Positions 50,182-58,982 of a stretch of 64,000 nucleotides of DNA are shown here, piece by piece. The notes beneath the pieces are model-generated. The model was not told where the DNA came from and did no database searches. It saw nothing but the letters and a program-made list of their open reading frames with translations. Position 1 is the stretch's first letter, and every line of letters begins with the position of its first letter. Source of the stretch: Actinocorallia herbida (lineage in GTDB: Bacteria; Actinomycetota; Actinomycetes; Streptosporangiales; Streptosporangiaceae); the NCBI RefSeq assembly GCF_003751225.1, contig NZ_RJKE01000001.1, positions 6,200,001-6,264,000 of the forward strand, written 5' to 3'. Position numbers and translations under genes: made by a program.

Positions 50182-51042
50182 CTACCTCGTCATCGGTGTC
50201 ACCGCCGACGGGTTCCGGGACATTCTCGGCATCTGGGCCGGCGACGGAGGAGAAGGCGCCAAATTCTGGGCGCACGTCCTGACCGAACTCAAGAACCGCG
50301 GCGTGAAAGACGTGCTCATGGCCGTCTGCGACGGGCTCAAGGGCCTGCCGGAGGCGATCAACGGCACCTGGCCGCAGACCGTCGTGCAGACGTGCATCGT
50401 CCACCTGCTGCGGCACACGTTCCGCTACGTGCCTCGCCAGCACTGGCCCAGGCTCGCCGAAGCACTCAAACCCGTCTACACCGCCCCGACCGAGGCCGCC
50501 GCCCTCGAGCGCTGGTGCGAAGTCGCCGACACCTGGGGCGGCCGCTACCCGGCAATCGTCCGATTGTGGGACAACGCCTGGCCCGAATTCGTACCTTTCC
50601 TCGCCTTCGACATCGAGATCCGAAAAGTCATCTGCTCGACGAACGCCATCGAATCGGTCAACGCCCGTATCCGCCGGGCCGTCCGCGCCCGAGGCCATTT
50701 CCCCAACGAGCAGTCCGCCCTGAAATGCGTCTATCTGGCGCTGATGAGCCTGGACCCGACCGGCACCGGCCAGGCCCGCTGGGGACGCCGCTGGAAAGCC
50801 GCCCTGGGCGCCTTCGACCTCGCCTTCGACGGCCGCCTCACCCGCAACCATCACTGAACAGCAACAACAACCTGTCCCACCATTCGCTAAACAGACCCCA
50901 CGGGCCGACCTCACGAAGGATGGTCTCGCCCGCCTCCGAGATCGGAGCATCCGTGGGCGCGGGGCCGACACTTGTTGACCTGGGCGTTCGTGAGTCGACA
51001 CGGCCGGAATTTGTTAGTTGGATTTCCGTACCTGGGGACAGG

Positions 51043-52239
51043 TTACAGGGGTTGAGGGGGCGGGGCAGCGCTTAGGAGGGTGGGGAGGGTCTGGGGGGAG
51101 CGCATTTGGCGGCTTTGGCGCCAGGGGAGGGTGGAGGGGGGCTGGGTGAGGGTGAGGGTGGGGAAGGTGGTGAGGAGGGTGGTGAGGGCTATGTGGGTTT
51201 CTAGCTTGGCTAGGCGGGCGCCGGGGCAGTAGTGGGGGCCGTGGCCGAAGGAGAGGTGGGGTTGGGGGCGGGGGGTGGGGGTGAAGGTGTGGGGGGAGGT
51301 GAAGGATCGGGGGTCGCGGTTGGCTGCGGCCAGGGAGATCATGATGGCTTGATCGGCGGGGATTTCGGTGTCGGCGTAGGTGACGGGTTCGCGGGTGAAG
51401 CGGATGGTGGCGATGCCGAGGGGGGCGTCGAAGCGGAGGGCTTCCTCGATGATTTGGGGAAGGGCTTCGAGGGTCGTGTGCGGGTCCGACATGAGGGCTG
51501 GGCGTGTGAGGAGCATCAGGGCGGTGTTGGCGATGAGGTTCGCGGTTGTCTCGTGGCCGGCGACGACGAAGAGCGTGGCCAGGGACACCAGTTCCTCAGG
51601 GGACATCGTCGGAGCTTCGTCCTGGTCGTTAAGGAGGGCGCTGAGGAGGTCGTCGCCGCGGGTTGTTCGGCGGGTGGTGACGAGGTCGGTCATGTACGCG
51701 GCGATGTGGTGGGAGGCGGCGTCTCGGTGGCGGTGGTCGCCGTGGAGGAAGAGGTCTTGGGACCAGGTGCGGAGGGCGGGGCGGTCTTCGGGTGGGACGC
51801 CGAGGAGCTCGCAGATCACCGTTAGGGGCAGGGGGACTGCGAAGTCGGCGACGAGGTCGGCTTCGCGGCGGTCGGCCAGGTCGGCGACGAGGTCGGCGGC
51901 GATCTGTTCGATGCGGGGGGTGAGCCGGTCGGTGAGCTGGGGGGTGAAGGCTCGGGTGACGGGGCGGCGTAGGCGGGTGTGGTCGGGTGGGTCGGTGGCG
52001 AGGAGGGAGCGGGCGATGGCGGGGGCGATGTCTCGGGTGCGGCCGTCGGGGGCCAGGACGTGCTCGAAGGCGGAGGTGTCCTTGCTCAGGCGCGGGTCGG
52101 CGAGGGCCTCGCGGGCTTCGGCGTAGCCGGTGATCAGCCAGAAAGGGAAACGGCCGCCGTCCATCCGCTGGACGGGGCATTGCTCGCGCAGGCGGTCGTA
52201 GAGCGGGTAGGGGTCGCGGAAGAACTCGTCATCAAACAT
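51043..52239 (-). CDS. Cytochrome P450
   Basis: A 398-residue bacterial P450 from ATG 52239. The I-helix 'FVVAGHETTANLIA' (227-232) contains the oxygen-activating Thr. 'EEALRFDAP' is the ExxR region (Glu266, Arg269), and 'LSFGHGPHYCPGARLAKLE' (331-340) holds the haem Cys338. It is the CYP105/107-like class of small soluble actinomycete P450s. It overlaps the DUF6545 gene by 8 bases and shares an operon with the HExxH protein, so it takes the place of the PAP2-like gene in the first cluster. Substrate unknown; ferredoxin partner not present. Confidence 0.9.
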   Translation of the reverse strand: MFDDEFFRDPYPLYDRLREQCPVQRMDGGRFPFWLITGYAEAREALADPRLSKDTSAFEHVLAPDGRTRDIAPAIARSLLATDPPDHTRLRRPVTRAFTPQLTDRLTPRIEQIAADLVADLADRREADLVADFAVPLPLTVICELLGVPPEDRPALRTWSQDLFLHGDHRHRDAASHHIAAYMTDLVTTRRTTRGDDLLSALLNDQDEAPTMSPEELVSLATLFVVAGHETTANLIANTALMLLTRPALMSDPHTTLEALPQIIEEALRFDAPLGIATIRFTREPVTYADTEIPADQAIMISLAAANRDPRSFTSPHTFTPTPRPQPHLSFGHGPHYCPGARLAKLETHIALTTLLTTFPTLTLTQPPSTLPWRQSRQMRSPQTLPTLLSAAPPPQPL

Positions 52240-53434
52240 GGGCCACCTGCTGGAGGGTGAGGACCGACGGCAGGGCCGCGGCGATGTCTGCGAGCTGGCG
52301 GGCATCGCTTGTCAGGTCGGCGGGGCTGGTGGGAGAGTGCGCGGGCTCGTCCCGTATCGCTGCGGGGTTGTTCTTGCGGCGCTCTGTCAGAGCCAGGGTG
52401 ATCAGGGTCGCCTCGATGACGGCTGCGCGCTCTGGCGCCGGGATCTTTGCGGTGTCGGCTGCCGCTTCCGCTGCGGTGCGGGCCGCTGAGTTCCGGTAGG
52501 GGGTCAGGGCGGTCAGGCCGTCGCGGATTTCGATCACCCTGCGCTGCAGGCGCCATCGGGAGTCGAGGTGCGCGGTCCCTGGCATGACGATCTGGGGGAA
52601 CTCCTCGTAGAGCAGGCGCCAGAGGGGTTCGAGGCGGGTGTGGAGACGGCGGTCCTTCCACCAGTCGAGGGGTGCGGTTAGCATCGGGCCCCAGGTCGGC
52701 ACCGTCATGCCCACGACGATGAGCAGGGCTCCGACGGCGGGGAACGTGACGGAGAACAGGCATCCGACGGGCCACACGACGGACGGGCATGCACCGTCGT
52801 GTCCGGACAGAGGCAGATCCACGCCCAGGAACGTGGACTGGACGAAGATGAACTTCTCCGTGAGGTACACGAGTGCGATCACGGCGCCGCTCGCCACGCT
52901 CCACAGGCCGAACCGCAGGGCTGCGCGATGGGCGTGCCGCGAATAGCGGAGGCTGAGGAGGAGCAGAGCGACCATGGCCCTCCCGAGCATGACGACGAAG
53001 ATGTCCGTGTAGAGGACGAGTCCGGGCTTGTCCCGGTAAAGGTCTCCGAAGTCGCCGACTCTGGCCGGCACCGGGCTGGCGAGGAACGCCGCTGCCATGG
53101 TCGCGATCGCCAGGAGGTAGGCGAAGGCGAGCCGCCGCACGGCCGCCTGTGCCCGGGGAGCGGGCAGGCTGACGCCGATCAGGTGGGCCACGATGCCGAA
53201 CGCCACCACCAGGGTGCAGATGTTGGACAGGAGCCGGCCCAGATTCGGGAAGATCAAGCTCTCGACGGCTTGGGCGGTGTCCGACAACACCACGAAGGAC
53301 AGGCCCAGCGTCACCAGCAGCAGGCACAGTGCGCGCTGGCCTGCACGCACCGGTCCTCGCCGGAGGTCTCGCAGTTTGAACGCGGCCGCGGCGAACGTCA
53401 CGACGGCGATGGAGAAGAACACCGCGTCGATCAC
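52232..53434 (-). CDS. DUF6545 / MAB_1171c-type membrane protein, second copy
   Basis: A 400-residue paralogue of the 9444-10619 protein. Seven or so transmembrane segments begin with 'IDAVFFSIAVVTFAAAAFKL'. The cytosolic tail carries 'LHTRLEPLWRLLYEEFPQIV' and 'RLQRRVIEIRDGLTALTPYR', the same motifs as in the first copy ('RRLEPLWRTLTGELP', 'RRVIEIHDARLTLAPY'). Sequence identity is modest, so the pair diverged long ago. It overlaps the HExxH gene upstream (ATGA) and the P450 downstream. Transport activity is not shown. Confidence 0.82.
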   Translation of the reverse strand: MIDAVFFSIAVVTFAAAAFKLRDLRRGPVRAGQRALCLLLVTLGLSFVVLSDTAQAVESLIFPNLGRLLSNICTLVVAFGIVAHLIGVSLPAPRAQAAVRRLAFAYLLAIATMAAAFLASPVPARVGDFGDLYRDKPGLVLYTDIFVVMLGRAMVALLLLSLRYSRHAHRAALRFGLWSVASGAVIALVYLTEKFIFVQSTFLGVDLPLSGHDGACPSVVWPVGCLFSVTFPAVGALLIVVGMTVPTWGPMLTAPLDWWKDRRLHTRLEPLWRLLYEEFPQIVMPGTAHLDSRWRLQRRVIEIRDGLTALTPYRNSAARTAAEAAADTAKIPAPERAAVIEATLITLALTERRKNNPAAIRDEPAHSPTSPADLTSDARQLADIAAALPSVLTLQQVAHV

Positions 53435-54063
53435 AGCTGCCCGCTCCCCCGCCGTCGGCGGCCCCAGACGCCCTCCAGACGGGTCAGTACCTCTGCAGCA
53501 CCTCGATCCCGAACTGATGCGGCCCGCACGTCTTCGCCCGCCCGCGCGAGCACCAGGCTCGCGAAATACTCGGCCTGTTCTTCCTGGTGGTCGCTGTAAG
53601 AAATGCGGCCCAGCACCTTCCGGACCACAGCGGGATCGAGTGAAGGCAGAAGGAACGAAGCCAACTCCTCGACGCTCATCCCCGAATCCTCGTGCTCGAA
53701 GAGCAGATGGCCTATCTCATGCAGCGCGATGTGCTCACGGTGGTAGCGGGTCGTGCCCCGGATCGTGAAGACGTGGTCAGCGCTGTCGGTCGGGATGTAC
53801 AAGCCGTAAGGCGAACCGATGCCGGCAGGCAAGGTCGCGAAGACCCGGAGAGGGCGGCCCCGCTTCGTCTCCAAGTGAGAGCGGAAGGTGTCGAAGTTCC
53901 ATGGGTCGGGGACTTCGAGCTCTCGGACGAGATCCCGGCATTCCCTGCGACGGCCATGGCCATGCAACCGGGTCTGCCTGCCGAAGGGCCGCAGAAATGA
54001 GGGACATCGGAGCATCGGGATTCGGCGTCCCGAATTCTTCTCACCGCCGGGCATTGGCGACAC
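53431..54063 (-). CDS. HExxH (ImmA/IrrE-like) peptidase-like protein, second copy
   Basis: A protein of up to 210 residues with the zinc motif 'HIALHEIGHLLFEHEDSG' (HEIGH) and 'DHQEEQAEYFASLVLARA' as the third ligand region. It aligns with the 10616-11254 protein around 'VPDPWNFDTFRSHLETKRGR' and 'GSPYGLYIPTDSADHVFTIR'. The Met at 54015 is a likely alternative start; the first 16 residues are not conserved. No XRE gene is adjacent here. It could cleave another regulator, or the annotation as peptidase may be wrong. Confidence 0.75.
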   Translation of the reverse strand: MSPMPGGEKNSGRRIPMLRCPSFLRPFGRQTRLHGHGRRRECRDLVRELEVPDPWNFDTFRSHLETKRGRPLRVFATLPAGIGSPYGLYIPTDSADHVFTIRGTTRYHREHIALHEIGHLLFEHEDSGMSVEELASFLLPSLDPAVVRKVLGRISYSDHQEEQAEYFASLVLARAGEDVRAASVRDRGAAEVLTRLEGVWGRRRRGSGQL

Positions 54064-54721
54064 CGCCAGCCCTCACCTCTTTCTATCGAGTCACGACTCC
54101 GGTGGGGGCCAGCCAGGCGCGCTCCCCCACGGTCGCCCACCTGACCCCCTCGGAGGCATTGTGACCCGAAGAGGATCACACGCGCCCGGGAATCAGAGAG
54201 AAAGAGGTATGGATGATAAGGCTCCCGACGGGAAAGAAATATGCTTTTGACCGAAACCCGAATCGGTAAAAGCACTCAGACAACCAGGCACGCACCTTTA
54301 CACAGTAGATCTCGACAGCGCCGACAAAAACCGATCACCAGGGGCCTCGTCGATGCCTGCCACCCATTGACCGGGCCACAGGAAAAGGATCGGACCACCG
54401 GACAGAAGGCCATCCGAGGCCCGGGTCCGCACTTCGCAACGAAACAACCCCGCGGACATGCCCCGGCGCCATCCAGGCTTATACACCCATGAAAGCGGAC
54501 CAACCTCGCATGCAACCCATCCGAGGCGCAGGGCGGCCTCCGACGCCGAGTCGCCGCGAGCAGCCCGGAGAGGCCGCTCGGACCGAGCGACACGGGCTAC
54601 TACGCGGTGCGTGGGGTAGCCGCTGGGTGACAGCTCGGTCACCCAGCTAACTTTTTCGCTAACTTTCTGCTAGCGTACGGTCTCAACGGGTTCATGAAGT
54701 TGGGCGGAGCCGCAGGTCAGG
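54064..54721. other. 650-bp gap between peptidase-like and acyl-CoA dehydrogenase genes
   Basis: No convincing gene. The minus-strand frame at 54298-54642 has no family resemblance and atypical composition. A possible small ORF starts at ATG 54211 after AAAGAGG but ends after 13 codons. At 54645-54680 a cluster of GCTAAC/GCTAGC repeats surrounds an AT-rich run, and this may be an operator or promoter. The XRE gene expected from the first HExxH cluster is not found here. Confidence 0.45.
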
Positions 54722-55867
54722 CTATAGGCCGAGGTCGCGGCTGATGATCATCTTCATGATCTCGTTGGACCCGGCCCAGATTTTGGTTACTCGGGCGTCG
54801 GTCCAGGCTTGGGCGGTGCGGTATTCGGTCATGTAGCCGTAGCCGCCGTGGAGTTGGACGCAGGCGTCGATGATCTGGTTCTGGACTTCGGCGGACCACC
54901 ATTTGGCCTTGGCGGCGTCGACCGGGGACATTTCGCCGTTGAGGTGGTTGGCGAGGCAGGCGTCGATGAAGGCGCGGGTCACGTCGGCCTTGGTGGCGAG
55001 TTCGGCCAGCAAGAAGGCGTTGTGCTGGAATTTGCCGATGGGCTGGCCGAAGGCTTCGCGGGATTTGACGTATTCGAGGGTCTCGTCGAGGACCTGGGTG
55101 GCGTGGGCGAGGTTGGTGACGGCGGAGCCGATGCGTTCCTGGGGCAGGAGTTTCATCATGGAGATGAAGCCGAGGCCCTCTTCGCCGATCATGTTCGCGG
55201 CGGGGACGCGGACGTCGCTGAAGAAGAGTTCCGCGGTGTCGGATTCGGGCTGGCCGACCTTGTGGAGTTTGCGGCCGCGTTCGAAGCCGGGCATGTCCGC
55301 CTCGACGGCGAAGAGGCTGATGCCCTTGGAGCCCTTCGACGGGTCGGTGCGGGCGGCGACGATCACGAGGTCGGCGCTGTAGCCGTTGGTGATGAAGGTC
55401 TTGCCGCCGTTGATGATCCAGTCGGAGCCGTCCTTGACGGCGACGGTCTTCAGGGCGGCGAGGTCGGAGCCGCCGGACGGCTCGGTCATGCCGATGGCCG
55501 TCCAGAGCTCGCCCGTGCAGAAGCGCGGGAGCCAGCGCCGCCGCTGCTCCTCGTTGGTCAGCTTGACGAGGTAGGGGGCGACGATGTCGGCGTGGATGCC
55601 GAGGCAGGAGGCGTAGCCCATGGAGACCTTGGCGAACTCCTCGTTGGCGACGACGTTGAAGCGGAAGTCGTCGGCGCCGGAGCCGCCGTACTGCTCGGGG
55701 ACCTCGAGGCCGAGGATGCCGAGTTCGCCGGCCTCGCGCCAGACGTCCCGGTCGATCGAGCGCTGCTCGACGAACTTCGGGTAGTTGGGCTTCAGGACGC
55801 GGTCGGCGAAGCCCCGGACGGTCTCCCTGAAGGCGTCGTGGTCCTCGTTGAACAGTGTGCGGCGCAT
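54722..55867 (-). CDS. Acyl-CoA dehydrogenase
   Basis: A complete 381-residue acyl-CoA dehydrogenase. 'AIGMTEPSGGSDLAALKT' is the first signature around the flavin, 'WIINGGKTFITNGYSADLVI' and 'QRSSFGKPI'-like 'SREAFGQPIGKFQHN' follow, and the end 'QLHGGYGYMTEYRTAQAW' with 'KIWAGSNEIMKMIISRDL' is typical of the medium/long-chain class. It would oxidise acyl-CoA at the alpha,beta bond, feeding electrons to ETF in the cytosol. The palindrome at 55891-55908, 24 bp upstream of the start, is a likely TetR/FadR-type operator. Confidence 0.92.
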   Translation of the reverse strand: MRRTLFNEDHDAFRETVRGFADRVLKPNYPKFVEQRSIDRDVWREAGELGILGLEVPEQYGGSGADDFRFNVVANEEFAKVSMGYASCLGIHADIVAPYLVKLTNEEQRRRWLPRFCTGELWTAIGMTEPSGGSDLAALKTVAVKDGSDWIINGGKTFITNGYSADLVIVAARTDPSKGSKGISLFAVEADMPGFERGRKLHKVGQPESDTAELFFSDVRVPAANMIGEEGLGFISMMKLLPQERIGSAVTNLAHATQVLDETLEYVKSREAFGQPIGKFQHNAFLLAELATKADVTRAFIDACLANHLNGEMSPVDAAKAKWWSAEVQNQIIDACVQLHGGYGYMTEYRTAQAWTDARVTKIWAGSNEIMKMIISRDLGL

Positions 55868-55890
55868 CGGCTGCCTCCCGGTTCGTCCTG

Positions 55891-55908
55891 ATTAAGCGAT
55901 TGCTTAAT
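55891..55908. promoter_or_regulatory. Perfect palindrome, probable TetR-type operator for the acyl-CoA dehydrogenase
   Basis: ATTAAGC and GCTTAAT are exact arms around GATT. The AT-rich form in a GC-rich genome, just before the start codon at 55867, matches TetR operators of fatty-acid genes in actinomycetes. No TetR gene is adjacent, so the regulator must act from elsewhere. Confidence 0.6.
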
Positions 55909-56080
55909 GTAGCCCACGTCCTGGGCGGCCCGGCCCTTGAGGGGCCCCGGCACAGCGGACGGCGGCCGCCGCACAGGGAGACCTGGGTCACCTTTACTTT
56001 CTTGACACCCTTGCCCAGAGACCGCAACCCCCGACATCCTGGGAGGAATCCACCCCGGACGACGAGGAGTTGCGCTGCCT

Positions 56081-57019
56081 TTGGACGGATCGACCCTCGG
56101 CTCCCTGGGCGCGGCCCTCCTCGGCACCGGCGTTTACTACGTCGCCTTCGTGCTCTTCCGGCACGCCGCCCTTCGGATGCCGCCCCTGCGCGGAGGCCGA
56201 CCCTTCCAGACGGCCTGGTCGATGCTGGCCGACGGCGTGTGGTTCATGGGCGGGCTCATGCTGTTCGTCGGGCTCGCCTACCAGGTGATCGCCTTCCTGT
56301 GGCTGCCCCTCGGGGTCGCCCAGCCGGCCTTCGCGGCGAGCCTTCTCGTCCTCATCGCCTACAGCGCGGCGTACCTCGGGGAGAGGCTGAGCCGCCGGGA
56401 GTGGGTGAGCGTCGGGCTGTTCGGGGCCGCGATCGTCATGCTGGGACTGTCCGGCGGGCAGAGGGCCGACGAACTCGACGCCTCCGCGCCTTCTCTTCCA
56501 CTCCTCGCCTTGGTGGTCATTCCGCCGCTTCTCATCGCGGGCCTCGTGTGGCTCGTAGGCGACCGTCGCAGGGGTGGACGCCACGCGAAGCCCCTGGCGG
56601 GGGTCGCGTACGGGATCGGTGCGGGTGTCGGCGCCGGCGTCGCGGAGACCGGCATCCGAGGGATCGCCGCCGTGTGGGCCTCCCAGGAGAGCGTCCTGGC
56701 CGTGCTGGAGTCCCCGTACCCGTACCTGACGCTGGGAATGGCGGGGATCTCGCTTCTCCAGCTCCAGGTCGCGCTGCAGCGCTGCCGTCTTGTCATCGTC
56801 GCGGTGATCCTCACCGTGACGGGCCGGGCGATGCTCGTCCTGTGCAGCACGGTCCTGTTCGACGAACCGTGGCCAGAAGACACCGGCCCCCTGCTCCTGC
56901 GTTACGGCGGCTTCGCTCTCCTCGCCCTCGGCATCTTCCTCTTCCCCCGCCACGAGCTCCCCCGCTCGTCCGTCCCCACGTTGAGCCCCCTACGCCGCAT
57001 CGCGGAGGGCCGCCCTTAA
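56081..57019 (+). CDS. DMT/EamA-like membrane protein
   Basis: The 312-residue protein has about nine transmembrane segments: 'AALLGTGVYYVAFVLFRHAA', 'GGLMLFVGLAYQVIAFLWLP', 'FAASLLVLIAYSAAYLGERL', 'WVSVGLFGAAIVMLGLSGG' and more. 'GERLSRREWVSVGLFGAAIV' is the turn before the next helix typical of DMT/EamA-type exporters. Start TTG 56081 is chosen from GGAG at 56066. The substrate is unknown. It is divergent from the acyl-CoA dehydrogenase, so the palindrome at 55891 might also influence it. Confidence 0.72.
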   Translation: MDGSTLGSLGAALLGTGVYYVAFVLFRHAALRMPPLRGGRPFQTAWSMLADGVWFMGGLMLFVGLAYQVIAFLWLPLGVAQPAFAASLLVLIAYSAAYLGERLSRREWVSVGLFGAAIVMLGLSGGQRADELDASAPSLPLLALVVIPPLLIAGLVWLVGDRRRGGRHAKPLAGVAYGIGAGVGAGVAETGIRGIAAVWASQESVLAVLESPYPYLTLGMAGISLLQLQVALQRCRLVIVAVILTVTGRAMLVLCSTVLFDEPWPEDTGPLLLRYGGFALLALGIFLFPRHELPRSSVPTLSPLRRIAEGRP

Positions 57020-57081
57020 GGCCGTCGCTCTGACGGCCGGGCGTGGATCGGGATCGGCAGGCCGGCCGGCCCGGACGCGGG

Positions 57082-57996
57082 TCACCGTACGGGCCGGCCG
57101 AGGGGGAACGTCACGCCGGTGAGCTCCTCGGAGACGGTCCACAGGCGCTGCTGGGCGGCTTCGTCGTGGGAGTCGGGGCTGGAGCCGACCGGTTTCGGAT
57201 ATCCCCGGATCTCCCAGCGGTTGCCGGGGCCGTAGTACTGCCCGCCGGCGACGGCCGGGTCGGTGGCGGCGCGCAGGGTGGGCAGGGCGCCCATCTCGGC
57301 CTTCTGGGTGAGCAGCGGCGCGAGCCAGGTGACGGGCAGGCGGATCGCGGCGGGCGCGTTGCGGGTGAGTTCGGTGTTGGACACGCCGGGGTGGGCGGCG
57401 ACCGCGACGGTGGTGCCGTGGGGTGCGAGCCGGCGCTGCAGTTCGTAGGTGAACATCAGGTTGGCGAGTTTGGCCTGGCCGTAGGCGCCGATGCGGCTGT
57501 ACGAGCGCTCCCACTGCAGGTCGTCGAAGTGGACGGCGGCCCGGATGCGGTGGCCGGTGCTGCTGACCGTCACGACGCGGGAGCCGGGGACGGGCAGGAG
57601 CCGGTCCAGCAGCAGGCCGGTCAGGGCGAAGTGGCCGAGGTGGTTGGTGCCGAACTGCAGCTCGAAGCCGTCGGCGGTGGTCTGCCGCGGGGTGTACATC
57701 ACGCCCGCGTTGTTGATGAGGAGGTCGATGCGCGGGTGGGCGGCGCGCAGGTCGGCCGCCGCGGAGCGGATCGAGTCCAGGGAGGCCAGGTCGAGGGCCT
57801 GGACCGTGACGTCGCCGCTGATGCGGGCGGCCGCCCGCCTGCCCTTCTCGGTGTCGCGGACGGCCAGGACCACCGACGCCCCGCGTGCGGCGAGCATCCG
57901 GGCGGTCTCGAAACCCAGCCCGGTGTTGGCGCCGGTCACGATCGCCACCCGACCGTGCTGGTCGGGGATGTGCTGCTCGGTCCAGTTGCCGCTCAT
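57082..57996 (-). CDS. Short-chain dehydrogenase/reductase
   Basis: A 304-residue SDR with all hallmarks: 'AIVTGANTGLGFETARML' (TGxxxGxG), 'LLINNAGVMYTP' (NNAG), 'RVVTVSSTGHRI' (catalytic Ser) and 'GAYGQAKLANLMFTYEL' (YxxxK). It resembles retinol-dehydrogenase-like proteins that act on hydrophobic alcohols, but its substrate is unknown. The start is ATG 57996. The divergent TetR gene and the paired palindromes between them imply direct repression and induction by a ligand. Confidence 0.9.
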   Translation of the reverse strand: MSGNWTEQHIPDQHGRVAIVTGANTGLGFETARMLAARGASVVLAVRDTEKGRRAAARISGDVTVQALDLASLDSIRSAAADLRAAHPRIDLLINNAGVMYTPRQTTADGFELQFGTNHLGHFALTGLLLDRLLPVPGSRVVTVSSTGHRIRAAVHFDDLQWERSYSRIGAYGQAKLANLMFTYELQRRLAPHGTTVAVAAHPGVSNTELTRNAPAAIRLPVTWLAPLLTQKAEMGALPTLRAATDPAVAGGQYYGPGNRWEIRGYPKPVGSSPDSHDEAAQQRLWTVSEELTGVTFPLGRPVR

Positions 57997-58041
57997 GACG
58001 CGCTCCTAACGAACTGCCGGTCTCTTATGGGCCTCAACGTA

Positions 58042-58080
58042 AAAGACCGCCGGTCTCCTGTCAAGGGACCGGCGGTCTTT
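58042..58080. promoter_or_regulatory. Two adjacent palindromes in the SDR-TetR promoter
   Basis: AAAGACCGCCGGT (58042-58054) and ACCGGCGGTCTTT (58068-58080) are perfect inverted arms. Each arm itself contains the 11-bp palindrome GACCGSCGGTC (58045-58055 and 58067-58077). This is a classic double operator for the TetR regulator starting at 58095. Another half-site, GCCGGTCTC, is at 58016-58024. Confidence 0.75.
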
Positions 58081-58094
58081 AGTAGGGTGAGGGC

Positions 58095-58760
58095 GTGACT
58101 TTTCAGCGGGCGCGCAGCGAGGAGCAGCGGGAGGTCCGCCGCCGGGCGATCCTGGACACGGCGGCGGCGATGCTCGACGAGATGCCCGTGGCCGAGGTGA
58201 GCCTCAACGAGCTCAGCCGGAGGGTGGGCCTGGCCAAGTCGAACGTCCTGCGGTACTTCGAGTCACGCGAGGCGGTACTGCTCGAACTGCTGGACGCCTT
58301 CCTGGGGACCTGGCTCGCCGAGCTGTCGGACGAACTGGCCGCGGGCGTCGAGGCACAGGCGGCACCGGAAGCGCGGGCGCATCAGCTGGCCGAGATCCTC
58401 AGCCGGTCGCTGGCGGAGCGGGTGGTGCTCTGCGACCTCTTCGGCGCGCAGGGCGGGGTCCTCGAGCACAACGTCTCGGTCGAGGTGGTCAAGCGGCACA
58501 AGCGCGCCTCCCTCACGAGGCTCGCGGACATGACCGGGCTCGTGCGCCGTCACCTGCCGGAGCTCGGCGACGACGTGCAGATGTTCTGCCTGATGAGCCT
58601 GGTCTCGGCGGGCGCCCTGTCGGCGTACGTCCCGCCGCCGCCCAGCCTCCTCGCCGCCTACGCGGACGAGCCCGCCCTCGGCGTCCTCCACATGGAGCTG
58701 CACGACGCCCTGCGGGCCGCCATCACCGCGACGCTCGTGGGCGTGCTGCCGCGCGCCTGA
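58095..58760 (+). CDS. TetR-family regulator
   Basis: A 221-residue TetR protein, starting GTG 58095. N-terminal helix-turn-helix: 'RRRAILDTAAAMLDEMPVAE', then 'SLNELSRRVGLAKSNVLRYF', 'ESREAVLLELLDAFLG'. The ligand domain (residues 75-200) ends 'VSAGALSAYVPPPPSLLAAY'. It sits 15 bp from its double operator and is divergent from the SDR gene, the classical arrangement for a repressor of its neighbour. The inducer is probably the SDR substrate or product. Confidence 0.88.
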   Translation: MTFQRARSEEQREVRRRAILDTAAAMLDEMPVAEVSLNELSRRVGLAKSNVLRYFESREAVLLELLDAFLGTWLAELSDELAAGVEAQAAPEARAHQLAEILSRSLAERVVLCDLFGAQGGVLEHNVSVEVVKRHKRASLTRLADMTGLVRRHLPELGDDVQMFCLMSLVSAGALSAYVPPPPSLLAAYADEPALGVLHMELHDALRAAITATLVGVLPRA

Positions 58761-58982
58761 ACCTTGCCGCGGGAAACCCGGCAGGGCCCCGAGAGCCGTG
58801 CGCCGAGGTGCCGGCCCGTGATCCGGCAAAGGACGTGGGCTACCGGGAGCCCACCGGCCGCGCGGTGGGTAGTGGCCGTTCATCGGCACCGAGCGGCGGC
58901 AGCCGGGCGATCCCGTGAAGGTCTCGGACGCGCTGCCGAAGGTCGGCTCCGGCCGTGCCTACGACGCCTGACAAGGAGAGCC

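Larger units (their letters stand above)
48358..50857 (+). pseudogene. IS256-family (Mutator-type) transposase split by IS630
   Basis: GTG 48358 follows GAGGAG. The first 211 codons run to 48990 and the last 224 codons from 50186 to 50857. Removing the insertion and one CTAC joins the codons for 'IY' and 'LVIGVTADG' exactly in frame, reconstructing a 434-residue protein. The Transposase_mut domain is clear: 'AVLFIDAIHVKIRDGKV' with the first Asp, 'DVLMAVCDGLKGLPEA' with the second, and 'VICSTNAIESVNARIRRA' with the Glu. The gene was intact until this insertion. Confidence 0.92.
48311..50898 (+). mobile_element. IS256-family element carrying a nested IS630 element
   Basis: The ends are imperfect inverted repeats: GGGACTGTTCCGCGAAGGGT begins at 48311 and the complement of GGGTCTGTTTAGCGAATGG ends at 50898. 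An exact 8-bp target duplication, CACGGGCC, flanks it at 48303-48310 and 50899-50906, as is usual for IS256. The IS630 element (48991-50181) with its CTAC duplication is inside. Without it, this IS would be 1393 bp. The first 19 bp are identical to the outer arm of the ISL3 region at 6963. Confidence 0.93.

Noticed and set aside
54298-54642. 114-codon minus-strand frame before the acyl-CoA dehydrogenase
   Set aside because: No ribosome site, mixed codon use and no recognisable motif.
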